Assembly: GCF_008710135.1 (NCBI RefSeq)
Contig: NZ_VYKK01000015.1
Coordinates: 330,733-394,732, forward strand
DNA: 64,000 bases
From: Paenibacillus spiritus
GTDB taxonomy: Bacteria > Bacillota > Bacilli > Paenibacillales > Paenibacillaceae
Direction: 5' to 3'
Below are positions 33,770-42,478 of the stretch, in pieces; positions within the stretch are counted from its first letter, which is position 1, and every line of letters starts with the position of its first letter. Below the pieces are notes generated by a model. It worked only from the letters and a program-made list of their open reading frames with translations. It was not told where the DNA came from and did no database searches. The position numbers and the translations under genes are program-made.

Positions 33770-34674
33770 AGCGGAATCCCCTCCAGTTCCAGCAGCTTGG
33801 GATGGCGCAGCAGGCCTACCTCCGTCCGTTCCCGCCCAGTAACCGTAACGGCGAGCGGATGGCGAAGCCAGCGGATGACCGTCCCCCGGAGCCCTTCGGG
33901 CAGCGCCCCCGGGAAGTAATCGTGCGCGGAGCCGTCCATCTCCAGCCGGGCCAGCTGCGACTTGGCCGCTTCGTTCAGTCCGGAGGAAATCCGGCCGAAG
34001 TAGCGCCCCTCCCGGATCATGGCCAGGCTCGAGAGCCGGCCTTCCTTGTAGAGCACCGCCACCGCCTGCGCCTCATAGCGAAAAGACAGCTTGCGCTTGT
34101 ACCAGTCGCCATGCTCCTTGCCCTCCCGGTAAGGGCTGGTTCTCCGTTTCGCAATGACGCCTTCCCAGCCGTGCTCCTCCACCCACCTCCAGAGCGCCGC
34201 CCCGTCCTCCAGACTGTCCGCGACAAAAAAAGGCGGCCCCCAGCCTGCGGCAAGGGCCTGAAGACGCCGGTTGCGCTCTTCCCAGGGAAGCCCGCGCAGA
34301 TCCTCCCCCTGCTCGTACAGAAGGTCGAACAGCACGAACTGGACCGGGCTGCGCCGGGCGGCCTCCGCGATGGCGCCGGGGTCCTGCTGCTTGTCGCGCT
34401 TCTGCATCTGCTGAAAGCTGGGCCGTCCCGTGGCCGGGTCCAGAATCACGGCTTCGCCGTCGAGTACCAGGCGGCCCGGAAGCCGGGCCAGCGCCTTGGT
34501 CAAATCGGGATAGACGGCGCCCTTGGGCCGCATTTTTTTGGACCACAGCGCCGCCCGGCCTTCCTGCACCGCCGCAATCATCCGAAAGCCGTCCCATTTG
34601 AGCTGGTACGCCCATTCCGGGCCCGCCGGCAGCTCCGGGACCAGGATGGGCGACATCGGCACAAAAGCCTGCAC
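33766..34674 (-). CDS. ATP-dependent DNA ligase (LigD ligase-domain type)
   Basis: A 302-residue ligase consisting of nucleotidyltransferase and OB domains. Lys26 in YQLKWDGFR is the adenylated residue; DGEAVILD, WEGVIAKRRTSPY and WYKRKL are the later active-site motifs. It seals double-strand breaks in non-homologous end joining. It is separate from the polymerase domain, unlike the fused LigD of Bacillus subtilis. Second gene of the operon, 3 bp after ku. No nuclease (phosphoesterase) domain is present. Confidence 0.93.
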   Translation of the reverse strand: MQAFVPMSPILVPELPAGPEWAYQLKWDGFRMIAAVQEGRAALWSKKMRPKGAVYPDLTKALARLPGRLVLDGEAVILDPATGRPSFQQMQKRDKQQDPGAIAEAARRSPVQFVLFDLLYEQGEDLRGLPWEERNRRLQALAAGWGPPFFVADSLEDGAALWRWVEEHGWEGVIAKRRTSPYREGKEHGDWYKRKLSFRYEAQAVAVLYKEGRLSSLAMIREGRYFGRISSGLNEAAKSQLARLEMDGSAHDYFPGALPEGLRGTVIRWLRHPLAVTVTGRERTEVGLLRHPKLLELEGIPL

Positions 34675-34677
34675 GGC

Positions 34678-35541
34678 CTAAGCTCCGGTCCGCTTACTAT
34701 GCGGCTTGCGCCGTTTCTCCGGCTTCTTGGCGCCGCCGGCGGACGAGGAAGCGCTCTTGTCAGTGTGGTCGGAGGGCTGAAGCTGCTTCAGGCTGGCTTG
34801 AAGAGCATCCATCAGATCCAGCACATTCGTTACTTTCACTTCCGGGGCGACTTTGACTTCCTTGCCCTCGATCTTGTCTTCGATCGCTTCCATCAGGCGC
34901 TCCCGGTATTCATCCTTGTATTTCTCGGGCTCGAAGCTGCCGGTCAGCTGGTCGATCAGCATGCGGGCCATATCCAGCTCCCGGCGGTCCACCTTCTCGG
35001 CTTCCGGCAGGTTCGGGATTTCCTTGCGGTCGCGGATCTCTTCCGCGTAGAACATGGTCACGAGCGACAGCACGTCGCCGACGACGCGCACCGCCGCAAG
35101 GCTGCTCTTCTGGCGGATCGTGACATTGGCGATCCCGATCTTCTTCGTGGACTTCAGCGCCTCGACCAGCAGCCTGTAGGCATGCGCGCCGGTCTCTTCG
35201 GGCGACAGATAATAGGTGCGCTGATAGTAGATCGGGTCAATCTCGGCCAGATCGACAAAATCCAAAATGCGGATTTCACGCGAAGTCTCCGAGGCCAATT
35301 CATCCAGTTCTTCTTTGTCAAAGGTGACGTAGTGTCCTTCTTCATATTCATAGCCTTTGACGATATCCTCCCAGGCGACTTCCTGTTCGCACTTGGGACA
35401 CGTCCGGCTGTAGTGGATCGGTTCGTTGTGCTTGCGGTGAATCATCCGCAGCGGAATATCATTGTCATGCGTAGCGGTATACATTTTGACGGGAACGTTG
35501 ACCAGCCCGAAGCTGACCGCTCCCTTCCAGATCGTCTGCAT
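34678..35541 (-). CDS. ku: Ku protein, DNA end-binding, non-homologous end joining
   Basis: A 287-residue bacterial Ku, forming a ring that binds broken DNA ends and recruits the ligase and polymerase. The N-terminus MQTIWKGAVSFGLVNVPVKMY is diagnostic, with CPKCEQEVAWEDIVKGYEY following. The C-terminus is a Lys/Arg-rich tail (KKPEKRRKPHSKRTGA) that in relatives adds DNA binding. ATG 35541 with GGAGGCGAA upstream; the longer frame to 35607 is rejected. First gene of the operon; in sporulating relatives it is active in the spore, which is inference here. Confidence 0.95.
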   Translation of the reverse strand: MQTIWKGAVSFGLVNVPVKMYTATHDNDIPLRMIHRKHNEPIHYSRTCPKCEQEVAWEDIVKGYEYEEGHYVTFDKEELDELASETSREIRILDFVDLAEIDPIYYQRTYYLSPEETGAHAYRLLVEALKSTKKIGIANVTIRQKSSLAAVRVVGDVLSLVTMFYAEEIRDRKEIPNLPEAEKVDRRELDMARMLIDQLTGSFEPEKYKDEYRERLMEAIEDKIEGKEVKVAPEVKVTNVLDLMDALQASLKQLQPSDHTDKSASSSAGGAKKPEKRRKPHSKRTGA

Positions 35542-35764
35542 GCCCGTTCGCCTCCTTCGGTTCGCTCTTTGTACATTCATTAACCGAAGCGGCAAGGCGG
35601 CAATCAAGCGGCGTGGCGGGTCATTTCCGGAATTGTCATCATTTTGTTCAAAATTTAATTAAAAATCGGTTTCAAAACGGCGTACACTGGAATCAAGACA
35701 ACTTAGTGAAAGCGGGTCGAGGCATCTGAAAGACGAATTATTCGAGCGGACGGCAGCCGATCTG

Positions 35765-36211
35765 GTGAGCCGTTCCCGCCAAAACATACCGGTGGTCATT
35801 GAGCCCCGCTTCCCCGGCAAGCGGCTGGTTGGAGGCAAATACCATTTGGACAGCCACACGGTCTTCTTGTACAAGGCATCGATTGTTGCCCAGTGCGTCC
35901 GGCTGTTCGGTTCGACGGAGCGGTTGAAGGAATATATCGAGGTAGTTCTTGCCCATGAACTGGGCCATGCCCAGGACCGGGAGCTTCCCGGTCTGGCGGA
36001 TGCCCTGGACGGCCCGCTTACGGAACGGGAAGAAGCCGGGATTCGCCTGCGCATCGAGGAGAATGCCTGGCAGTATGCGCAGGCTCTCCTCTGGGATGCC
36101 GATCCGCTTCTGATCGGCCGGATTATTGACGAATCGCTTGCCGGCTACCGGGAGCAGATACAGCTTCAACCGGAGTCCGATCATCCCTCCTCCCTTCGCG
36201 GAATAGGCTGA
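35765..36211 (+). CDS. putative zinc metallopeptidase-like protein (HELGH motif)
   Basis: A 148-residue soluble protein with the zinc motif VVLAHELGHAQD (two His plus catalytic Glu) and a downstream Glu-rich helix (REEAGIRLRIEENAWQYA) that may give the third ligand, as in ImmA/IrrE-like and spore-peptidase folds. The GTG at 35765 lacks a ribosome site. The frame stays open upstream and reads LKDELFERTAADL from a CTG at 35726 with GGGTCGAGG before it, so the true start may be there. Function unknown. Confidence 0.72.
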   Translation: MSRSRQNIPVVIEPRFPGKRLVGGKYHLDSHTVFLYKASIVAQCVRLFGSTERLKEYIEVVLAHELGHAQDRELPGLADALDGPLTEREEAGIRLRIEENAWQYAQALLWDADPLLIGRIIDESLAGYREQIQLQPESDHPSSLRGIG

Positions 36212-36245
36212 TGCATACCGCCTAAGGAGGATATACATCGAGTAT
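36212..36245. other. short spacer with an unused ribosome-binding-like site
   Basis: Contains TAAGGAGGATATACATCG, an ideal Shine-Dalgarno followed only by ATC/ATA-type codons and no supported plus-strand gene. Confidence 0.4.
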
Positions 36246-36490
36246 TTATGATTCCCAAACCCGCAGCTGCTTGCCGCTATTGCGCAGCATGCCAAGGTAT
36301 TCATCCTCAGGCTGGAGCAGGGACTGCATCCGGCCTGCGACCTTCCCAAGCTGCTCTCTGCCGTCAATCGCCGCTGCGAATAAGGCCTTGTCGATGTAAA
36401 AGCAGTTCCAGCCGCTCGCGGCTCTCTTCCACCTGCCTGGCGAATCCTGCGATTTGCCGGGCTTTTTTTGCTCCGGATAGTCCTAGTCTC
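36246..36490 (-). pseudogene. frameshifted remnant of an unknown gene
   Basis: Two adjacent minus-strand reading frames look coding but do not connect. The upstream one contains ARQIAGFARQVEESRERLEL and stops at 36364-36366. The downstream one continues with IDGREQLGKVAGRM, SLLQPEDEYLGMLRNSGKQL and RVWES, and stops at 36246-36248. Both are amphipathic-helical in character and one frameshift near 36370-36420 would join them. No start codon with a ribosome site is seen upstream. It is probably a decayed small gene; I do not recognise the family. Confidence 0.4.
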
Positions 36491-36545
36491 CTTCTTGTCC
36501 GAATAAACTGGGTTACAAAAGGAGGAGGACATCATTCAGATCTTC

Positions 36546-37166
36546 ATGGGTTACATTCTGCTGGGGCTCTCGCTCTCCGCTCCGATCGGCCCGATCAATG
36601 CCGCCCAACTGGACAAGGGCCTCCGCGGCGGATTCTGGCATGCCTGGCTGGTCGGTCTCGGAGCGATCTGCGCCGATCTGATCTACATGCTGCTGGTCTA
36701 TTTCGGAATGATTCACCTGCTGGACTCTCCGTATGTCAAAGCGTTTCTCTGGCTCTTCGGATTCTTTGTGCTGGTGTATACCGGAGTGGAGAGCATCCTG
36801 AAGGCCCGGCAGCTCCGGGAAGTCCGGGCGCGGGACCCTCAGGTGTCGCTGCTGGGTTCCTACGTCTCCGGCTTTCTGATGTCGCTGTTCAATCCGCTGT
36901 CCATCCTCTTCTGGCTCGGCATTTATGGTTCGGTACTGGCCAAGGCCGCCGCCGAGTATCCGATGGAAGAGCTGCTGGTCCACAGCGGCGGCATCGTGCT
37001 GGGCATTCTGCTCTGGGATATCTCGATGGCTGCGGCTTCCAGCCTGTTCCGCAGAATCATGACCCCGGGCGTTCTGCGGGGAATCTCCGTCCTCTCCGGG
37101 CTGTCTCTGGTGGGATTCGGCCTTTATTTCGGCGTCCAAGCCGCCCGGATGCTCTTTCTTGTCTAG
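36546..37166 (+). CDS. LysE-family exporter
   Basis: An amino-acid exporter-type membrane protein of about 206-210 residues with six hydrophobic segments and the family N-terminus LSLSAPIGPINAAQLDKGLRGGF. The substrate (Lys, homoserine lactone, Leu or others) is not deducible. The listed ATG lies 15 bp beyond AAAAGGAGGAGG (36517-36528), too far. In-frame ATT at 36534 is ideally spaced and gives IQIF before MGYILLG, which fits the usual length of the family N-terminus better, so a non-AUG start is possible. Confidence 0.87.
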   Translation: MGYILLGLSLSAPIGPINAAQLDKGLRGGFWHAWLVGLGAICADLIYMLLVYFGMIHLLDSPYVKAFLWLFGFFVLVYTGVESILKARQLREVRARDPQVSLLGSYVSGFLMSLFNPLSILFWLGIYGSVLAKAAAEYPMEELLVHSGGIVLGILLWDISMAAASSLFRRIMTPGVLRGISVLSGLSLVGFGLYFGVQAARMLFLV

Positions 37167-37178
37167 CCGTCACCCGGC

Positions 37179-38651
37179 TTAGCGGTCACGGCGCTTCTGC
37201 CGCTGAAGGCGGGCGGGGAAATCCCCAAGATCGGAAGTGATGCGGGCCCGAGCGCCGGGTCTCTTCCTTCCCCCCGACCCCGCTGCTTCTTTCGCTCTGC
37301 CTGCGCGGGTCCGCTGAACGATCCAGTCGCAGAGCGCGATCAGACCGATGACGATCAGACTGATGAAGAAGCCGGGGCGGCTGAGCTTATGGAACCAAGT
37401 CCCGCTTACGGCGGCGGCGATCAGCAGAAGACCGGTCCAGCGTTTGAGGCCGCTCAGCCGCCCTCCCTTCAGCAGCTTGGCGGACGAGAGCAGGATAAAG
37501 GACCAGTTGTACAGAATCATCAGGCCTGCGGCGGTGGTGATGTATTCGTATACCTTGCCCGGGAGTACGAGAGCCATGATGATGGCGCCGGCCAGACCGC
37601 AGGTGATCAGGCAGAGGGCGAAGAACGGATAGCGGTCCTTCCATTTCCGCGCGAATATATGCGGCGCATCCCCCTTCTCGGACAGGGTAATCATCATGGA
37701 TGTGATAGCATAGAGCGAAGCGGTCATGGTGGAGAAGCCGGCTACGATCAGCACACCGTTGAAGACATGCGGCACCCAGACGAGATGATCGCTGCGAAGC
37801 GCCGTCACAAAGGGGCTGACCTTGGAATTGAAGGCTTTCAGCGGCGCCAGCGTCACCGCCAGGCCAATGGACAGCACATAGACGGCGGTCAGGCTCAAGA
37901 GCATGACTTTGCCGGCCTTGGGCGCTTCCTCGGGCTTGCGCAGACGATTGGACATGATGCCAAGAACTTCGATGCCTCCATAGGCGTAGAATGCAAAGAT
38001 CAGCGCCGACCAGACACCCATTGTTCCGTTGGGCAGCCAGCCGCCCCCTCGGGGGAAGCGGGGCGCATAGCGGGCGCCCCCGATCCAGCCTGCCAGCATG
38101 GCCGCAGCCAGAATTAGGAACATGATAATGGCCGAAGATTTAATCACGGCAAGTATATTCTCGACCCGGTCAAAGCCTTTATTGCCAAAAAAGACGATCA
38201 TCAGGCTAAGCACCGCATACCCGGCCGCGAATGCCCACATCGGAACCGCCGGAAACCAGAACCTCGAGAAGATAGACAGCGCCGCCAGCTGACTGCCCAT
38301 AATGAGCAGCTCCGAGAACCAGTAATTCCAGCCGCTGGCAAACCCGGCCCAACCGCCGAATGCCTTCTCCGCATAGGAACGGAATGAGCCCTGCTCCGGC
38401 TGCTGGGCGGTCATGCGGGCGAGTGCGTCGAAGACGACATATGTTCCGATTGCAGCCAATACATAGGGCACCAGCACGGCCGGGCCGCCGATGGACAGGG
38501 CAAGCCCCGAGCCGAGGAAATACCCCGTCCCGATCGTCCCGGCCACGCCGAGAAGACTGAGCTGCCACCATTTCAGCTTTTGCGCGTCTTGGTTCTTGTC
38601 CGAAGATGAGTTCATGTTCGCCTTCCTTACTGTTGAGGTGTGAGTAGGCAT
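37179..38651 (-). CDS. APC-family amino acid permease
   Basis: A 490-residue secondary transporter with about 12 hydrophobic helices. The N-terminus after a hydrophilic leader reads WWQLSLLGVAGTIGTGYFLGSGLAL, the conserved substrate-binding helix-1 loop (GTIGTGYFLGSG). Later GGIEVLGIMSNRLRKPEEAPK is the helix-6 and loop signature of amino acid permeases. The C-terminal tail is Arg-rich. Start is ATG 38651 with AGGAAGG; ATG 38615 with AAGGAAGG is equally good and would remove 12 residues. Substrate unknown. Confidence 0.88.
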   Translation of the reverse strand: MPTHTSTVRKANMNSSSDKNQDAQKLKWWQLSLLGVAGTIGTGYFLGSGLALSIGGPAVLVPYVLAAIGTYVVFDALARMTAQQPEQGSFRSYAEKAFGGWAGFASGWNYWFSELLIMGSQLAALSIFSRFWFPAVPMWAFAAGYAVLSLMIVFFGNKGFDRVENILAVIKSSAIIMFLILAAAMLAGWIGGARYAPRFPRGGGWLPNGTMGVWSALIFAFYAYGGIEVLGIMSNRLRKPEEAPKAGKVMLLSLTAVYVLSIGLAVTLAPLKAFNSKVSPFVTALRSDHLVWVPHVFNGVLIVAGFSTMTASLYAITSMMITLSEKGDAPHIFARKWKDRYPFFALCLITCGLAGAIIMALVLPGKVYEYITTAAGLMILYNWSFILLSSAKLLKGGRLSGLKRWTGLLLIAAAVSGTWFHKLSRPGFFISLIVIGLIALCDWIVQRTRAGRAKEAAGSGGRKRPGARARITSDLGDFPARLQRQKRRDR

Positions 38652-38713
38652 AGCGCCTGTCCTTCCTAGCCTCCCCCAAAGCCCGGAGAATATTTGCTTC
38701 TTGCGCTCAGCAA

Positions 38714-38744
38714 AAAGAACCCGCGCCTTCTGCGCGGGTTCTTT
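38714..38744. terminator. terminator at the end of ltaS
   Basis: AAAGAACCCGCGC pairs with GCGCGGGTTCTTT around CTTCT; T-runs occur on both strands, so it may act in both directions. Confidence 0.85.
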
Positions 38745-38754
38745 CGGTTAGCTG

Positions 38755-40638
38755 CTATTTGTCGGGAGTGGCCGGCGTCTGACTCGCCTCGTTCGGAAGC
38801 TGGCTCAGATAACTGTGGGAGAGCAGCAGCAGCCGCTGGGCTGCCTTGAACTGCTCTTCCGTCGAGCCGTTCTCAAGCGGACTGTTGTCGGCAAAATTGT
38901 AATTGATTCCATCGGCATATTCTTTGCCGGTTACATAGATGCTCTTGTCATTGATGAACGAGCCGGTCGGCAGGAAGTGTCTGACCGGAAGCAGGTTCGT
39001 CTTCTGGTTGTACAGATCTTCCCCGAAGTGCAGCTGGTGGTCCAGAGACACGCCCAGCAGATTGGCTACCGTTGGCAGCACGTCAACCTGGCCGCCTGTT
39101 CCGGACATCTGCGCAGGAAGTTGGCCGCTCGGCGAATGAACGATGAACGGAATGTTAAACATATCCGTATAGCCGTATTCGTGTCCGACCAGCTTTGCAA
39201 GAAGCTTCTTCTGGGGATTATCCAGCGCGTACATCGGAACGCCCTGATGATCGCCGTAGAATACGATCAGACTGTCATCCCACAATCCGCTGCTCTTCAG
39301 CTCTTCCAGGAACTGTCCCATTGCGTAGTCGGCATAGTTCTGGGAGACAATGTAGTCCCCGATCAGCGTGCCGTCATACTCGTCGGGAAGCTTGATCCGC
39401 TGCTTCTCTTCAGGCAGGCGGAACGGGTGGTGCGCGCTCATGGAAATGACCATGGCATAGAACGGATTGTTCTGTTCATCGAGCTTCTTCAGCTCGGGAA
39501 CCGTTTTGGCGTACAGGACTTCATCCGAAGATCCGAATGCGATATGATCCTCGTCTCCATAGAATTTCTGGTCATAAAACTTCTCGAACCCGATGGCCTT
39601 ATAGAGGGCCTTGCGGTTCCAGAAATCCACGCTGTTCGTATGGAACGTCGCCGTGAAATATCCGTTCTCGGACATCAGCTTCGGCAGACTCGGCAGGTCC
39701 TTCTGCATGTAATCGGAAGAAGTGGCCGGTTCATTCTTCGGCACGAAGAACGAGGTGTTGACGACGAACTCGGCATCCGAAGTGGTGCCCTGTCCGGCAT
39801 TGGTGTAGAAATTGTCAAAATAACTCGTTTCCTTGACCAGCTTGTTCAGGTTCGGCGTAATTTCCTGGCCGTCAATCTTCAGCCCGATCAGGAAATTCTG
39901 GAACGACTCCATCTGAACGACAATCAGGTTCTTGCCCTTGTCGACGCCCTGGAAGAGCGGTGCGGCCGGAATCTCAATGCCCTTGGTCTTGTTGATGGCA
40001 TCCTGGGTAATCTCGGCGGCAGGAACCAGCTCTTCTTCCTCCGTCGTGTCGGCGAACAGGGTATACACTTCATAATTCAGAATCCCCATGCTCTCCGCCT
40101 TCTTGATCTCATTCATGCTGGCATGGTTCGGCCAGATGCTGAACAGGCAGATTCCGAGAGAGACGGCGCTCAGCACAATCAAGGCCGTCCGGTTCATCCG
40201 GTAGCGTCCCCTCTCCCTCATCCGCTTCACGTATTTCGGGCGAAGCATGAAGATCAGGAAGAAGACGATATCTACAAAGATGAACAGATAATACGGAGCG
40301 ATCAGGGAGTAGGTGCTCTCTCCGACCTTGGTGACCTTGTCAACCTGCTGCAGCGCATGGTAAGTGGCGATAACACCGTAATACTTGTAATACATCAGTA
40401 CCGAGAAATAGATTAAGCTGATAAACAGGTTGGCAATCATGTAGTAGAGGATTTTGCGCTTGGACGAGAACCATTCAATTAGGCTGAATACGATGATAAA
40501 GAACGGAATTTCGGTAAAAGCCATACTCCAGTTGGGTCCCTCGTTAAAGACGACATACCATGCCACCGCGCTCTTCAGCAGAAGGACCAGACTGAACCAG
40601 AAGATCGGGCGGTTTGTTGCAGATAGTATTCTCTTCAT
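38755..40638 (-). CDS. ltaS: lipoteichoic acid synthase, full length
   Basis: Polymerises glycerolphosphate from phosphatidylglycerol into lipoteichoic acid. The 627-residue protein has five N-terminal transmembrane segments (about 12-30, 43-58, 65-85, 111-132, 150-170) and an extracellular sulfatase-fold domain with Glu244 (VQMESFQNF) and Thr286 (GQGTTSDAEF, the nucleophile), YGDHQGVPM carrying late metal ligands. The stretch near 205-225 may hold a signal-peptidase cleavage region as in other LtaS proteins. ATG with GAGGAAGT upstream. Promoter at 40790-40818. The shorter paralogue lies at 3082-4533. Confidence 0.92.
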   Translation of the reverse strand: MKRILSATNRPIFWFSLVLLLKSAVAWYVVFNEGPNWSMAFTEIPFFIIVFSLIEWFSSKRKILYYMIANLFISLIYFSVLMYYKYYGVIATYHALQQVDKVTKVGESTYSLIAPYYLFIFVDIVFFLIFMLRPKYVKRMRERGRYRMNRTALIVLSAVSLGICLFSIWPNHASMNEIKKAESMGILNYEVYTLFADTTEEEELVPAAEITQDAINKTKGIEIPAAPLFQGVDKGKNLIVVQMESFQNFLIGLKIDGQEITPNLNKLVKETSYFDNFYTNAGQGTTSDAEFVVNTSFFVPKNEPATSSDYMQKDLPSLPKLMSENGYFTATFHTNSVDFWNRKALYKAIGFEKFYDQKFYGDEDHIAFGSSDEVLYAKTVPELKKLDEQNNPFYAMVISMSAHHPFRLPEEKQRIKLPDEYDGTLIGDYIVSQNYADYAMGQFLEELKSSGLWDDSLIVFYGDHQGVPMYALDNPQKKLLAKLVGHEYGYTDMFNIPFIVHSPSGQLPAQMSGTGGQVDVLPTVANLLGVSLDHQLHFGEDLYNQKTNLLPVRHFLPTGSFINDKSIYVTGKEYADGINYNFADNSPLENGSTEEQFKAAQRLLLLSHSYLSQLPNEASQTPATPDK

Positions 40639-40947
40639 CTCATTACTTCCTCTGTTTCTGATATTGGTTTCATTTCATTGGCTTTCAACAGTAAACGGCA
40701 TTAATAAGTGATTACCCCATTTACAGACAGAGTTACCCCCACTCACTGACCCCATACCGACCTGTTGACGGATAATAAGCACCTTATAAAGAGTAATGAC
40801 TTTTGGTGGCTGTGTCAACACAGCGTTGACCCTATTTGCCGTTCAAGCAGGCGACATCGCTGCCGAACCACCCGCCAAGCCCCCCTTCCGAGTGAATCTT
40901 AGCACCGAGGGGAGGCTTTCGGCTGTGATCCAGTTCCCTCCGGTGCT
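40639..40947 (-). other. 309-bp intergenic region: ltaS leader plus GC-rich structured segment after arsB
   Basis: The part 40639-40780 is the AT-rich untranslated leader of ltaS. The part 40840-40945 is GC-rich and can fold on either strand: AGCACCG pairs with CGGTGCT, enclosing GGAGG/CCTCC, and further stems such as GGCGGG/CCCGCC-type pairs are possible. No U-run follows, so it is not a normal terminator of arsB. It matches no riboswitch class I know. Confidence 0.4.
40790..40830 (-). promoter_or_regulatory. ltaS promoter with overlapping dyad
   Basis: On the minus strand TTGACA (40813-40818) and TACTCT (40790-40795) are 17 bp apart. The -35 lies inside the perfect dyad GTCAAC-N5-GTTGAC (40814-40830), a plausible operator for a regulator of ltaS. 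Confidence 0.6.
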
Positions 40948-42237
40948 CTAGAACAGAAGAACCAGATACAGGCCAAGCAGGGTCAAGAACAGCGTTGGAA
41001 CGGTAAGCAGAATGCCGGTCTTGAAATAGGTTCCCCATCCGATCTTCACCCCTTTGCCCGCGAGCACATGAAGCCAGAGCAGCGTGGCCAGAGAACCGAT
41101 CGGCGTTATCTTCGGTCCGAGGTCGGAACCGATGACATTGGCGTAGATGAGCGCCTCCTTCACTAATCCGTCCGCCGCTGTCGCCTTGATCGCAAGCGCG
41201 TCGATCATAACGGTCGGCAGATTGTTCATGACCGAAGAGAGCAGCGCAGCGATAAACCCCATTCCCATGGCGGCTGCGAACACACCTTGGCGAGCCAGCC
41301 AATCCAGGACGGATGCCAGTTGGTCGGTCAGACCCGCATTCTGAAGACCATAGACTACTACGTACATCCCCACAGAGAAGAACACAATCGACCAGGGAGC
41401 GCTGCGGAGCACTTCGTTCATCGACAGGACGGGACTCCTGCGGGCGGCCAGCATGAACACCAGGGTAATGATTCCGATCGGAATCGACACCGGAATATGC
41501 AACAGCCCGCTGGCCATATAGCCGGCCAGAAGCAGGCCGAGAAGGTACCAGGACCATACGAACAATCGGGGATCGCGAATCGCCTCGCGCGGTGCCCGGA
41601 GCACAGAGCCGTCGAATGTCCGCGGAATACTGCGGCGGAACATCAGGAACAGCACCAGAATGCTGGCTCCGAGCGAGAACAGATTCGGCAGAAACATGCG
41701 GACGGCGTATTCGGTAAAGGTAATGCCGAAGAAATCCGCGGATACGATGTTCACGAGGTTGCTGACGACCAGCGGCAGCGAGGTCGTATCCGCGATAAAG
41801 CCGCCGGCAATAATGAACGGAAATACACGGCGCTCGTCAAATTGAAGCGCCCGGACCATCGCCAGCACAATCGGGGTCAGAATGAGCGCTGCCCCGTCAT
41901 TGGCGAAGAAGGCGGACACCAGCGCCCCCAGCACCGAGATGTACACGAACATCCGGATGCCGTTTCCGCGCGCTGCCCGGGCCATGTGAAGCGCAGCCCA
42001 TTCAAAGAACCCGATCCGGTCCAGGATCAGGGAGTTCAGAATGATGGCGACAAAGGCCAGCGTTGCGTTCCAGACGATGCCGGTCACATCGGCGACATCC
42101 CCGAAGTCTACCGTCCCGGTCAGGAGCGCAACCGCCGCACCGCCGCAGGCGGACCAGCCGATGGACAAGCCCCGCGGCTGCCCGATCACCAGGATCAACG
42201 TGAATATAAATATAATTGCTGCAATCAAAGCCGACAC
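40948..42237 (-). CDS. arsB: ArsB/NhaD-family permease (arsenite efflux type)
   Basis: A 429-residue membrane protein with 10-12 hydrophobic helices. It shows the ArsB signatures [21 protein letters not shown] and [18 protein letters not shown] early, and [13 protein letters not shown] plus [19 protein letters not shown] late, the duplicated ion-translocation loops. Arsenite/antimonite:proton antiport is the expected role. No arsR, arsC or arsA lies nearby, so it is a stand-alone pump and could serve another anion. GTG start with GAGGGAGC upstream. Confidence 0.87.
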   Translation of the reverse strand: MSALIAAIIFIFTLILVIGQPRGLSIGWSACGGAAVALLTGTVDFGDVADVTGIVWNATLAFVAIILNSLILDRIGFFEWAALHMARAARGNGIRMFVYISVLGALVSAFFANDGAALILTPIVLAMVRALQFDERRVFPFIIAGGFIADTTSLPLVVSNLVNIVSADFFGITFTEYAVRMFLPNLFSLGASILVLFLMFRRSIPRTFDGSVLRAPREAIRDPRLFVWSWYLLGLLLAGYMASGLLHIPVSIPIGIITLVFMLAARRSPVLSMNEVLRSAPWSIVFFSVGMYVVVYGLQNAGLTDQLASVLDWLARQGVFAAAMGMGFIAALLSSVMNNLPTVMIDALAIKATAADGLVKEALIYANVIGSDLGPKITPIGSLATLLWLHVLAGKGVKIGWGTYFKTGILLTVPTLFLTLLGLYLVLLF

Positions 42238-42431
42238 GACAACAAGCTCCCTCTTCTCTTATTCGACCCGCTGGCCCTGCTTTCTGTTCCTTCGCAAGCC
42301 GCCGGCTCTTAAGTTTCTTCAAATACTGGCTGACGGTTCGGATTCAGCCATAACCATCCATATACTACTGGGCGGCCGTCCGTTTGGCAAGCCTTCACGA
42401 TGCGTCGTGGGTACGGGAGAGAACGTCCGGC

Positions 42432-42466
42432 AAAAAAACCCCGGCCCGCAAAGCTCCGGGCCGGGG
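42432..42466 (-). terminator. rho-independent terminator of the DHA2 pump gene
   Basis: CCCCGGCCCG pairs with CGGGCCGGGG (42439-42466); seven T follow on the minus strand. Confidence 0.9.
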
Positions 42467-42478
42467 CAGGTTCACCCT

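Noticed and set aside
33802..35583. Plus-strand open frame of 593 codons over the NHEJ operon
   Set aside because: Antisense to the ligase and ku genes, no ribosome site, composition typical of shadow frames.
38815..40416. Plus-strand open frame of 533 codons over ltaS
   Set aside because: Antisense to a gene with all LtaS catalytic motifs; no own signals.
40840..40945. Riboswitch or T-box (a GGGTGG motif and a GTGAATCTT motif resemble parts of known classes)
   Set aside because: Core elements of T-box, c-di-AMP (ydaO) and SAM-I aptamers are missing or out of order, and the segment lies upstream of the predicted ltaS promoter.
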